From Chitinophaga pinensis (GTDB lineage Bacteria; Bacteroidota; Bacteroidia; 2-12-FULL-35-15): a DNA stretch of 64,000 bases. The DNA lies in contig CAMCYR010000008.1 in the NCBI GenBank assembly GCA_945885475.1, forward strand, positions 1-64,000, written 5' to 3'. A program made the position numbers and the translations under genes. The notes under the pieces are model-generated. The model worked only from the letters and a program-made list of their open reading frames with translations, was not told the origin of the DNA and ran no database searches. Within the stretch, counting starts at the first letter, position 1; the number at the start of each line of letters is the position of its first letter. Shown here piece by piece: positions 46,369 to 55,327 of the stretch.

Positions 46369-46495
46369 CCAGTAAAAAAATTCTATCAAAAAAAATGACC
46401 TTTTTAAATTAAAAAAACTTTTAAATTCGTCTAAACCTGCCTCCAAACCTGCCTCAAAAACTTTAAATTGACAAATCTAAGATATCTCCAAAAAA

Positions 46496-46520
46496 GAAAC
46501 CCTTGATTATCAAGGGTTTC
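46496..46520 (-). terminator. tRNA-linked terminator
   Basis: GAAACCCTTGAT - ATCAAGGGTTTC, a 12-bp perfect stem. It sits just past the 3' end of the tRNA fragment, as a normal tRNA terminator would, so the tRNA end and its terminator were copied as one block. Confidence 0.7.
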
Positions 46521-46524
46521 TGTG

Positions 46525-46570
46525 TAGCGAGATCGGGAGTTGAACCCGAGACCTCAGGGTTATGAATATG
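46525..46570 (-). other. 3' half of a tRNA with CAU anticodon (element attachment site)
   Basis: On the minus strand the segment reads TTCATAA (anticodon loop, CAU) - CCCTG (anticodon stem 3' strand) - AGGTC - TCGGG-TTCAACT-CCCGA (T-arm) - TCTCGCT plus discriminator A. The 5' half is absent: the bases before the loop do not pair with CCCTG. Such half-tRNAs mark the junction left by tyrosine integrases that target tRNA genes. The donor is probably tRNA-Met or the CAU tRNA for Ile. The flanking 46369-46715 interval otherwise holds only repeats (see findings). Confidence 0.75.
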
Positions 46571-46715
46571 GGTTATCTGTTAATAGATTCAGCAAAGGCA
46601 GCATTTCTGTGCGTTCCAATATTCAAAACTACACATTTCCTCTTGAATTATTAAATTTCCTCACCGTAATTCCTCACCATTAGAAAACAAGCTTATTTTT
46701 CCTTAAATTTGACAC

Positions 46716-47024
46716 GTGAAAGCACTTACCCTCATTTTCAGTATTTATATTTTGACTTTATCTTGTATGCCCTGCAAAGATACATGCCAAGATGCTGGGG
46801 AATTAAAATCAACACTTTCTAATACGCATCATTCCGACAATAACGAAGAAGCTTGTTCACCTTTTTGTATTTGTGCTTGTTGCGGACAATCATATACTTC
46901 AATTTATTATACCTCAAACCTTATTTCTAATACAACTCCATCTTCTGAAAAAATTGCTGCGACAGCGCCTTCTTTTATTTCAGAAGTATATCTTTCCATT
47001 TGGCAACCGCCAAAACTTAGTTAA
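46716..47024 (+). CDS. DUF6660-like small protein of metal efflux loci
   Basis: 102 residues, GTG start. A hydrophobic N-terminus (signal-peptide-like) then a Cys/His-rich segment: CMPCKDTCQD, HHSDNNEEACSPFCICACCG. The cysteines are candidate metal ligands. DUF6660 proteins sit before CzcA-type genes in Bacteroidota, exactly as here, so it is probably a periplasmic metal-related accessory. A TAnnTTTG-like box overlaps the GTG, so the true start or a leaderless mRNA is uncertain. Confidence 0.65.
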   Translation: MKALTLIFSIYILTLSCMPCKDTCQDAGELKSTLSNTHHSDNNEEACSPFCICACCGQSYTSIYYTSNLISNTTPSSEKIAATAPSFISEVYLSIWQPPKLS

Positions 47025-47112
47025 TGATTTAAATGTGCTATTGGCACAATGAAAAACTGTTTACGGTGCAATTGCTCCGTATATTTTCTGTCATATCATT
47101 AACTGAAAAATT

Positions 47113-50100
47113 ATGCTTAATTCTATTATTGCGTTCTCTATAAAGAACAAGCTCATCATTAGCCTTTTCATTCTTGGATTAATTGGCTATGGAAGTTATC
47201 AATTCACTCAACTACCAATTGATGCGGTTCCTGACATCACCGACAATCAAGTGCAAGTTATTACAGTAACTCCTTCATTAGGAGCACCAGATGTAGAACG
47301 GCTTATCACATTTCCAATTGAACAGGCAAACAGTAATATTCCAGGACTAAAAGAAATTCGGAGTTTTTCCAGATTTGGTTTATCACTTATAACAATTGTG
47401 TTTGATGATGATGTAGATGTTTATTGGGCAAGACAACAAGTGACTGAAAGGTTAAAGTCAGCTCAAGAACAAATCCCCAAAGGGTTGGGTTCACCCGAAT
47501 TAGCGCCAGTTACAACTGGACTCGGAGAAATCTATCAATATGTTTTAAGAGCAAAACATGGTTACGAAACCGAATACGATGCAACGAAATTGAGAACAGT
47601 TCAAGATTGGATTGTTCGAAGACAATTACTCGGAGTTAAAGGTGTAGCAGATGTGAGCAGTTTTGGTGGTAAACTCAAACAATACGAAATAGCTGTTGAA
47701 GCAAACAAACTAAAGTCGTACAACATTACAATCAATGATGTTTTTACTGCATTGGAAAAGAACAATGAAAACACAGGAGGAGCATACATTGAAAAAAAAT
47801 CAACTGTGCTTTATATCAGAAGTGAAGGTTTGATTGGAAGCATAGATGACATCAAAAATATAGTTGTAAAAAACACCAACAACGGAACTCCATTATTAAT
47901 AAATGATGTAGCTGAAGTTAAAATTGGCAATGCTATCCGTTACGGTGCTATGACATACAATGATGAAGGTGAAGCTGCTGGAGCTGTAGTAATGATGTTA
48001 AAAGGAGGCAATAGTAGTGAAGTAATAAAAAGCGTAAAAGAACGAATTGCTATAATTCAGAAAACACTCCCTAAAGGTGTAATTATTGAACCTTTTTTAG
48101 ATAGAACAAAAATGGTCAACAATGCAATCGGAACGGTATCTAAAAACTTAATGGAAGGTGCTCTTATTGTAATTTTTGTTTTGGTTTTATTTCTTGGAAA
48201 TTTTAGAGCTGGTTTTTTAGTAGCATCTGTCATTCCGTTAGCAATGCTTTTTGCAATTATAATGATGAACCTATTTGGCGTGAGTGGAAATCTTATGAGC
48301 CTTGGCGCATTGGATTTCGGATTGATTGTAGATGGAGCTGTCATTATTGTAGAAGCTGTAATGCACAGCATAAGTCATAATAAGTCATTTGGGACTGGAG
48401 TTAGGATTAATCAAAATGAGATGGATATCGAAGTGAATTCATCCGCAAGCAGAATGATGAACAGTGCGGTATTCGGACAAATTATTATCCTAATTGTATA
48501 TCTGCCGATTTTTACATTGCAAGGAATTGAAGGTAAAATGTTCAAACCAATGGCTCAAACAGTTGCATTCGCTTTGTTAGGAGCATTTATTTTATCTCTT
48601 ACCTATATTCCTATGATGAGTGCTTTATTTCTTAGAAAAAATGCTTCAAGTAAAAAGAATATTTCTGACCGAATGATGGATTTCTTTATCCGAATACATC
48701 AAAAATACCTGTCAAAAGTATTGAACATTCCTAAAACGGTCATTGGAGTTTCTGTTGGACTTTTACTTATTTCCTTTTTTGTTTTTTCAAAAATGGGTGG
48801 AGAATTTATTCCTGCTTTAGAAGAAGGTGATTTTGCAGTTGAAACAAGGGTTTTAACTGGGAGTAATATCTCAACAACAACAGATGCATGTATGAAAGCT
48901 GCACACATATTAAAAAAGCAGTTTCCTGAAGTAGAAAAAGTAATTGGAAAAGTTGGTAGTGGCGAAATCCCTACAGACCCAATGCCAATGGAAGCTGCCG
49001 ACTTGATGATTATTTTAAAAGATAAATCTAAGTGGACATCAGCAAAAACATTCAATGAGCTGTCAGAAAAAATGAGTGAAGCCTTGCAAGATGTTCCTGG
49101 AGTGACCTATGGCTTTCAATATCCAGTTCAAATGCGTTTTAATGAATTAATGACGGGCGCAAAACAAGATGTTGTTTGTAAAATTTATGGAGAAAATTTA
49201 GACACATTGGCAAAGTATTCACAAAAACTTGGAGACATTTCAAGTAAAATTGATGGTGCTAAAAATGTTTACGTTGAAGCAATAACGGGTTTGCCCCAAG
49301 TTATTATTCATTACAAACGAAACATGATTGCTCAATACGGATTGAACATTTCTGACATAAACAGAGTTGTGAATATGGCTTTTGCAGGACAAAGTAGCGG
49401 TCAAGTATTTGAAGACGAAAAGCGATTTGATATGGTTGTTCGATTAGCTGGAGACCAAAGGCAACAATTGGAAGATGTTCAAAATCTTTTAATTCCAACT
49501 GACAAAGGAACTCAAATCCCATTGAATGTTGTTGCAGATGTATCCATTCAAGAAAGTGTAAATCAAATTCAACGAGATGATGCAAAGCGCAGAATCATTG
49601 TCGGATTTAATGTTCGTGGGAGAGATGTTCAAAGCATTGTGAAAGAACTTCAGGAAAAAGTGGACAAAGAATTAAAACTTCCTTCTGGCTATTTTACATC
49701 TTATGGTGGAACATTTGAAAATTTGATTGCTGCAAAAAAACGATTATCAATTGCAGTTCCACTTTCATTGATGCTAATTTTTTTACTTCTTTATTTTGCT
49801 TTCAATTCAGTAAAACAAGGATTGCTCATTTACTCTGCAATTCCATTGTCTGCAATTGGTGGAATCTTATTCTTAGCATTGAGAGGTATGCCTTTTAGTA
49901 TTAGCGCAGGAGTTGGATTTATAGCTTTGTTTGGTGTAGCTGTTTTAAATGGTATTGTTTTACTTGCTGAATTTAATCGAATTAAAAATGATGGTGAAAC
50001 AGATGTAAAACAGATTGTATTGCAGGGAACAAAATTACGATTGCGACCTGTATTAATGACAGCTTTCGTTGCTTCATTGGGATTCTTGCCAATGGCTTTA

Positions 50101-51471
50101 AGTAATGGTTCTGGAGCAGAAGTTCAACGACCATTAGCAACCGTAGTTATTGGAGGTCTGCTGATTGCAACCTTTCTGACTCTTTTTGTCTTGCCAGTTT
50201 TGTATGTATTATTCGAAAAAGGTATTTCATTTAAGCCAGGAAAAAAGACTTCAATTACTGCTGCATCTATTGTACTTCTAATGTTTGTTTCGTTTCAAAA
50301 TGCTCATGCTCAGCAAACCATTACTTTACAAGCTGCCATTGATACTGCATTGAAAAATAATTTAAATGTTAAAAATGAAAAGTTAAATGCCGAATATCAA
50401 AAGAAGTTAAAAGCAGCTGCGATTGACATTCAACAAACAAATATTACAGCTGAATATGGCCAAATAAACAGCTTTTATAAAGACACAAAATTTGGTGTTA
50501 GCCAGTCGATTTGTTTTCCTACAGTTTATGCAAAGCAAAAATCATTGCAAAACGAATATTACAAAAGCAGCGTAATAAATATTGCATTGGAGGAAGCTCA
50601 ATTAAAAAGAGAAGTGAGTGAGACTTTTTATTTGTTGATTTATTTGGAACAGAAACAAAAACTTTTGAGTCAGAACGATAGCATGTTTGCTGCGTTTTTG
50701 CAAAAGGCTAACTTGCGTTTTACAAAAGGAGAAAGCAATATACTTGAGAAAACAACTGCTGAAACTCAGCAAGGACAGATTGCTATTCAATTAAAAGAAG
50801 TAAAAGAAGACGTTGAAATTTTGCTTCTGCAATTTCAACTATTACTTAATACAAAAACGCCTTTTATTCCTGTTGCGGAGAATAACAAAATGATATTTAG
50901 TGCAACACTTGACACTTCAGCTATAAGCGGTCATCCTACAATGAAGATATTGCAACTGCAAAAACAGATTTCTTTAATCAATACTAAACTGGAAAAATCG
51001 AGATTGTTGCCTGACTTAAATTTTGGTTATAGCAATGGGAGTATTCAAGGAGTTGGAGCTGATAATGTATTGTATTCGAAATCTGACAGGTTTAATTCTT
51101 TTCAGTTTGGTTTAGGAATACCGCTTTTTTTCGGTTCACAAAGGGCAAAAATAAGTTCTGCGAAAACACTTGAGATGATTAGTGAAAACAACTATCAATT
51201 GGGTTTACAAAACCTAAAAACGGAATATCAAAGCGCTTTTTTGAAATATCAAAGGCAGCTCGAAACAGTTAAGTATTTTGAGGAAACGGCAGTGCCGAAC
51301 GCAAATATTATTACAAAAACTGCGAATCAACAATTTGCAAATGGGGACATAAATTACCTGGACTGGACAATGCTTATAAATAATGCTACAAGCATTCAAA
51401 GTAATTATACTAATGCACTTAACGACCTGAATCAAACTACTATTCACCTTAATTATTTAATCTCTAAATAA
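47113..51471 (+). CDS. czcA: CzcA-family heavy-metal RND efflux pump fused to a TolC-like outer-membrane domain
   Basis: 1452 residues. The first ~1040 are an HME-RND pump: DAVPDITDNQVQVIT, two porter halves, and the TM4 proton-relay motif LDFGLIVDGAVIIVE (~400), of the divalent-cation (Zn/Co/Ni) HME type rather than the Cu/Ag type. From ~1050 a second signal-peptide-like stretch (IVLLMFVSFQNAHAQ) leads into an outer-membrane efflux domain (OEP): ITLQAAIDTALKNNLNVKN, then the repeated ALKxxNLNV.../ANIITKTANQQFANGDINYLDWT. A two-in-one pump/channel, seen in Bacteroidota. Followed 8 bases later by the adaptor. Confidence 0.93.
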   Translation: MLNSIIAFSIKNKLIISLFILGLIGYGSYQFTQLPIDAVPDITDNQVQVITVTPSLGAPDVERLITFPIEQANSNIPGLKEIRSFSRFGLSLITIVFDDDVDVYWARQQVTERLKSAQEQIPKGLGSPELAPVTTGLGEIYQYVLRAKHGYETEYDATKLRTVQDWIVRRQLLGVKGVADVSSFGGKLKQYEIAVEANKLKSYNITINDVFTALEKNNENTGGAYIEKKSTVLYIRSEGLIGSIDDIKNIVVKNTNNGTPLLINDVAEVKIGNAIRYGAMTYNDEGEAAGAVVMMLKGGNSSEVIKSVKERIAIIQKTLPKGVIIEPFLDRTKMVNNAIGTVSKNLMEGALIVIFVLVLFLGNFRAGFLVASVIPLAMLFAIIMMNLFGVSGNLMSLGALDFGLIVDGAVIIVEAVMHSISHNKSFGTGVRINQNEMDIEVNSSASRMMNSAVFGQIIILIVYLPIFTLQGIEGKMFKPMAQTVAFALLGAFILSLTYIPMMSALFLRKNASSKKNISDRMMDFFIRIHQKYLSKVLNIPKTVIGVSVGLLLISFFVFSKMGGEFIPALEEGDFAVETRVLTGSNISTTTDACMKAAHILKKQFPEVEKVIGKVGSGEIPTDPMPMEAADLMIILKDKSKWTSAKTFNELSEKMSEALQDVPGVTYGFQYPVQMRFNELMTGAKQDVVCKIYGENLDTLAKYSQKLGDISSKIDGAKNVYVEAITGLPQVIIHYKRNMIAQYGLNISDINRVVNMAFAGQSSGQVFEDEKRFDMVVRLAGDQRQQLEDVQNLLIPTDKGTQIPLNVVADVSIQESVNQIQRDDAKRRIIVGFNVRGRDVQSIVKELQEKVDKELKLPSGYFTSYGGTFENLIAAKKRLSIAVPLSLMLIFLLLYFAFNSVKQGLLIYSAIPLSAIGGILFLALRGMPFSISAGVGFIALFGVAVLNGIVLLAEFNRIKNDGETDVKQIVLQGTKLRLRPVLMTAFVASLGFLPMALSNGSGAEVQRPLATVVIGGLLIATFLTLFVLPVLYVLFEKGISFKPGKKTSITAASIVLLMFVSFQNAHAQQTITLQAAIDTALKNNLNVKNEKLNAEYQKKLKAAAIDIQQTNITAEYGQINSFYKDTKFGVSQSICFPTVYAKQKSLQNEYYKSSVINIALEEAQLKREVSETFYLLIYLEQKQKLLSQNDSMFAAFLQKANLRFTKGESNILEKTTAETQQGQIAIQLKEVKEDVEILLLQFQLLLNTKTPFIPVAENNKMIFSATLDTSAISGHPTMKILQLQKQISLINTKLEKSRLLPDLNFGYSNGSIQGVGADNVLYSKSDRFNSFQFGLGIPLFFGSQRAKISSAKTLEMISENNYQLGLQNLKTEYQSAFLKYQRQLETVKYFEETAVPNANIITKTANQQFANGDINYLDWTMLINNATSIQSNYTNALNDLNQTTIHLNYLISK

Positions 51472-51479
51472 ATCGCACA

Positions 51480-52619
51480 ATGAAAAAATATTTAATTATT
51501 TCTTTACTGGTAGTCTTCTTTATATCATGTGGAAGCGAAGTAAATACAACTGAAACGAAAGAGGAACCTGCAAACGAAACAAAAGTTGAGCTTACTGAAG
51601 CACAATTAAAAAATTCAAACATTCAAACTGGAAAAATCGAGCAACGTACAATTTCTTCATTGCTAAAAGTAAATGGCAAAATAGAAGTTCCGCCACAAAA
51701 CATGGTCTCTGTTAGTGTACCGATGGGTGGTTATTTAAAAGCAACCAAATTGCAAGCGGGGTTGCACATTAGCAAAGGAGAAATAATTGCAACTATGGAA
51801 GACCAACAATATATTCAACTTCAGCAAGATTATCTTACAGCTAAAGCTCATTTCAGTTCCACAGAAAAGGAGTTTAACCGCCAAAAGGATTTGAACCAAA
51901 GTAAAGCAAGCAGCGATAAAGTGTTTGAAGAAGCTCAATCAGAATATCTTTCTCAGAAAGTACTTATCAAATCATTGTCTGAAAAATTAAAATTGATTAG
52001 TATAAATCCAGATAACCTAAATGAAAATACAATTTCAAGAAGTATTAATATCTATTCACCAATTGACGGTTTTGTATCAGAAGTAAAAATGAATATTGGA
52101 AAGTATGCCAATCCAACTGATGTGTTATTTGAATTAGTAAATCCAGAAGATATTCACTTGCAGTTGACTATTTTTGAAAAGGATTTGTCGAAAGTTTCTA
52201 TTGGTCAAAAGATATTCGCATACAACAATACAAATCCCGACAAAAAATATATTTGTGAAGTTTTATTGATTGGAAAAGATGTTTCCGCTGAAAGAACAGT
52301 TCAAGTTCAATGTCACTTTGAGCAATATGACAAATCACTTATTCCAGGAATGTATATGAATGCGGAAGTAGAAGTGTCAACGAACAATGCTTTTGTAATT
52401 CCTAATGATGGCTTGGTTAGATTTGAAGGCAAACAATATGTTTACACTCAAACATCTCCCAGAAGCTTCGAAATGCAAGAAGTAACAACACAAAACACCG
52501 AAAACGGATTTACTCAAATAATCTTTGCTGATAGTGGAGAAATGAAGGACAAAGTATTCGTTTTAAAAGGCGCTTACACTTTGCTTATGAAAATGAAGAA
52601 TACGGAGGAAGAAGAGTAA
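51480..52619 (+). CDS. czcB: Efflux RND periplasmic adaptor (CzcB-like lipoprotein)
   Basis: 379 residues. Lipobox VVFFISCGS (Cys ~18), then a beta-barrel/lipoyl domain (VNGKIEVPPQNMVSVSVPMGGYLKA), a helical hairpin (FSSTEKEFNRQKDLNQSKASSDKV) and INIYSPIDGFVSEVKMNIGKYA. It links the pump to the channel and may bind metal. Eight bases after czcA and ended by a terminator, completing the operon. Confidence 0.92.
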   Translation: MKKYLIISLLVVFFISCGSEVNTTETKEEPANETKVELTEAQLKNSNIQTGKIEQRTISSLLKVNGKIEVPPQNMVSVSVPMGGYLKATKLQAGLHISKGEIIATMEDQQYIQLQQDYLTAKAHFSSTEKEFNRQKDLNQSKASSDKVFEEAQSEYLSQKVLIKSLSEKLKLISINPDNLNENTISRSINIYSPIDGFVSEVKMNIGKYANPTDVLFELVNPEDIHLQLTIFEKDLSKVSIGQKIFAYNNTNPDKKYICEVLLIGKDVSAERTVQVQCHFEQYDKSLIPGMYMNAEVEVSTNNAFVIPNDGLVRFEGKQYVYTQTSPRSFEMQEVTTQNTENGFTQIIFADSGEMKDKVFVLKGAYTLLMKMKNTEEEE

Positions 52620-52649
52620 ATTTAGCATAACCTTTTATTTCAAAAAGTC

Positions 52650-52684
52650 AACACCATTCTATAAAAAGAATGGTGTTTTTGTTT
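52650..52684 (+). terminator. Terminator of the metal-efflux operon
   Basis: ACACCATTCT - ataaa - AAGAATGGTGT followed by TTTTTG. It separates the efflux operon from the ORFan array. Confidence 0.8.
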
Positions 52685-52704
52685 TCCCAATCTTATTAAC
52701 ATGG

Positions 52705-52735
52705 TTCTTTTTCTTTCTATACTGACCTATCTTTG
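52705..52735 (+). promoter_or_regulatory. T-tract/TGACCTAT element, copy A
   Basis: TTCTTTTTCTTTCT (52706-52719) followed by TGACCTAT at 52723-52730 and then CTTTG. In this copy the AT-rich core also spells TATCTTTG, an exact -7 box. 27 bases lie between the element and ATG 52762. First of the set. Confidence 0.6.
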
Positions 52736-52761
52736 TGTAATTAAATTAAAATAATCAAGAA

Positions 52762-53415
52762 ATGGAAGAGATTATTTCAAATATTAAGAAGCAGATTCTA
52801 TCCGATGGTTATACTCAAGAGGAAGCCGAAACAGTAAAAGTATATCAGGTTCCTGGAGAAAATTTTATGCGTTTTTCTTTCGGTAAAAGTTCAAAAATAT
52901 TTATCAGACAAGTATTGATTGTGCAATTGGAGCAGGTAGTAAAAACTTCACCCTGGCTTTCATTTGTATTAATTGGTTCAGGAATAGAATTCCTTGGCAA
53001 GTGTATTGATTCAGAATATCCAGAGAGCTGGGACGAGAGAGGAAGGTCAGGAGACAACTTCAAGGATGCAATACGGCAACTTAATGGTCTTAAAAAGTAT
53101 GCTTTCTTATTAGATAGGCAACGTTTTAATTTGTATGATATGTTCAGATGTGGCTTAACCCATGGGCTGGCTCCTAAAAATGGAATTTCACTTTCCTCTG
53201 GTTTGAGTGAATCTCCAAATCTCCATGAAACAAATGGCGTAGTGAACTTACATATTAATTCCCTCTTTGAGGACTTCAAAATGGCCTGTGAGGAAGTAAT
53301 AAGCCGAACCTATGCCGAACCCAATAAGATGAATGGTAACAGAATGTATATTAATGGGACATACTCTGTTCCAATAGCAACAACATTTACGAGCTCGTTT
53401 GAAGTCAAAAAATAA
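52762..53415 (+). CDS. Hypothetical element-borne protein, 217 residues
   Basis: No family recognised. Features: RFSFGKSSKIFIRQVLIVQLEQVVKTSPWLSFVLIGSGIEFLGKCID, a hydrophobic-helical section, then RFNLYDMFRCGLTHGLAPKNGISLSS, which has R..G..H residues and could be functional. No signal peptide. First gene of a compact three-gene unit (next gene after 30 bases). Probably cytoplasmic. Confidence 0.6.
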   Translation: MEEIISNIKKQILSDGYTQEEAETVKVYQVPGENFMRFSFGKSSKIFIRQVLIVQLEQVVKTSPWLSFVLIGSGIEFLGKCIDSEYPESWDERGRSGDNFKDAIRQLNGLKKYAFLLDRQRFNLYDMFRCGLTHGLAPKNGISLSSGLSESPNLHETNGVVNLHINSLFEDFKMACEEVISRTYAEPNKMNGNRMYINGTYSVPIATTFTSSFEVKK

Positions 53416-53445
53416 TGTACTCAATCCCAAATTCATGATAATATT

Positions 53446-55305
53446 ATGAGCTGGTTTTTAAATCAATTTACTTCACGGGAGTTTGCTACACTTATATGGC
53501 TGGTAGTTATTCTGTCGGTTTGCTTACTTAATAAGAAGATTCGTTCTGGAGCAATAAAGGTTATTATAGCCTTCTGTGAAATCAAGATTGTTCGCTTAAT
53601 TGCGGTGATGGTGGTTTATATGCTTGGATGTTTGTTTTTGCTCCGCTCTCTTGGCTATTGGAATAAAGATTTATTGAAAGATAGCTGTTTTTGGTTTGTT
53701 GGTGTTGCAATGACACTCTTCTTTAAAGTTAGTTCTGCAAAGGACACTGTTTTCTTTAAGGAAATTGCAATCGACAGTATAAAATGGATTGTGCTGGTTG
53801 AATTCCTGGTGAATTTATACACTTTCAACTTTTGGATTGAACTATTCTTTGTTCCTTTTATGCTTATTGTGGTTTTGTTACAGATTGTTTCTGCCCACAG
53901 AAAAGAAGCGCAGATGAACAGAATATTTACCAATATCATTTCGCTTGTCGGACTTTTTCTCATCGCATTTACGCTATTCAAATCCGTTGAATATTACCAA
54001 AACACATTTAGTGTTTCTGTACTAAAGGAATTTTTATTGCCAATTATTCTGACTCTTGTTTTTATTCCATTACTGATGCTTTTTGCTGTTTACATGAACT
54101 ATGAGCTACTCTTCGTTCGTTTGAAGTACTTTGTAAAGGATGAAAAGAGGTTGAGGCAATTCAAAAGGGAAATCAAAATGCAAGCGAGGTTAAATTTGCG
54201 AAAGATAAATCGTGTAGCCAAAAATTTGCCAGCACTTGGTATAAACGAAGGACAAGATGTAAGAACACTTGTAAAAAACATTGTTTACATTGGTAGCACT
54301 AAGTCAATAAAAAATACCAGCAGAATGCAGGAAACGAAAAATCAGCACTACGTTCCTCGAACTTATTTAAAACGCTTTGGTGAAAAAAGGGGAAAGCAGA
54401 CCTACATCCATAAGCTTCCAAAGGATTCGCTTTCTGAGACAGACGTAGTCGAGAGTAATACAAAAAAGGTTTGTGTGGACGAACATATATATACCTTGGC
54501 AGGTAACACACCAGAAGAAAGAATGTTTATTGAATCTTTATACGGAACTGACTATGAAAATAAATACGAATCTGTTTACAATATTTTGATGGATAGAAGC
54601 AAAAGGGATGTTTCCGATGACGAGAAAAAACTTATAATATCTACTGTCGTTACAATGCTTTTCCGTACTCAGAAGATGCCAGTTCTTTACAATGAATTCA
54701 TAGATAGGGTAATCGAAGATGCATTCTACTCTTGCCAAGCGGCTAATAAAGATTATTTCTTTTTCGAGAAGGAAAAAATTTCCATTGCAAATAAAACCCT
54801 TCAGCAAGTTCAGGCTGAAAATAAAAAAGAAGCTCAACCAGTAATGGCAATAATACAATTGCAAGTAGCACTGAGACTAATTGATATACGGGTGCAAAAT
54901 GACGGAATGATGGTCATTAAGTTAGAGGATGAAGATTGTAATTTTATAACCAGCGATAATCCAGTTAGTCATCATTTAATTGACGGTTCCGTTATTTCCG
55001 CATTTGACTGGAATAATATACTTTTTCTGCCATTAGACAGTAAGCATCAGTTGATGCTTATACCTGGAGAGAAGACAAATTTTCTTGGTCGATTAAGTAA
55101 AAAAGGCATTTCAGCAAAGTTATGTGCTTTATCATCCAACACTGAGCAACAAAGGAACAGTCAGAATATTTTGTTAGGAAGTTCTGATGCACTTAAAACA
55201 TACTTAAAGACTAAGGAAGCATCTGAAAGGCCTGTTTCGGATGAAGATGCTCCAAAAACGTATAAAGACCTTTTAAATAAATTGAAGGATGAAGGTTTGA
55301 TTTAG
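53446..55305 (+). CDS. Multi-pass membrane protein fused to DUF4238
   Basis: 619 residues. Residues ~1-230 have about seven hydrophobic segments (FATLIWLVVILSVCLL, VRLIAVMVVYMLGCLFLL ...), then a basic linker (~235-290). From ~294 a DUF4238 domain begins: QHYVPRTYLKRFGEKRGK (the HYVPxxYLkxF signature), an acidic/aromatic middle, and CNFITSDNPVSHH (DNPV). DUF4238 is typically a free-standing ~300-residue soluble protein, so the membrane fusion is unusual. An internal ATG just before QETKNQHYVPR could also produce the soluble form. Function unknown; toxin/defence roles are possible. Confidence 0.72.
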   Translation: MSWFLNQFTSREFATLIWLVVILSVCLLNKKIRSGAIKVIIAFCEIKIVRLIAVMVVYMLGCLFLLRSLGYWNKDLLKDSCFWFVGVAMTLFFKVSSAKDTVFFKEIAIDSIKWIVLVEFLVNLYTFNFWIELFFVPFMLIVVLLQIVSAHRKEAQMNRIFTNIISLVGLFLIAFTLFKSVEYYQNTFSVSVLKEFLLPIILTLVFIPLLMLFAVYMNYELLFVRLKYFVKDEKRLRQFKREIKMQARLNLRKINRVAKNLPALGINEGQDVRTLVKNIVYIGSTKSIKNTSRMQETKNQHYVPRTYLKRFGEKRGKQTYIHKLPKDSLSETDVVESNTKKVCVDEHIYTLAGNTPEERMFIESLYGTDYENKYESVYNILMDRSKRDVSDDEKKLIISTVVTMLFRTQKMPVLYNEFIDRVIEDAFYSCQAANKDYFFFEKEKISIANKTLQQVQAENKKEAQPVMAIIQLQVALRLIDIRVQNDGMMVIKLEDEDCNFITSDNPVSHHLIDGSVISAFDWNNILFLPLDSKHQLMLIPGEKTNFLGRLSKKGISAKLCALSSNTEQQRNSQNILLGSSDALKTYLKTKEASERPVSDEDAPKTYKDLLNKLKDEGLI

Positions 55306-55327
55306 AAACCTGGATAAAATGAGCTAA

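Noticed and set aside
46525-46600. A complete tRNA gene
   Set aside because: Only the anticodon loop and 3' half fold; the 5' acceptor and D-arm are missing.
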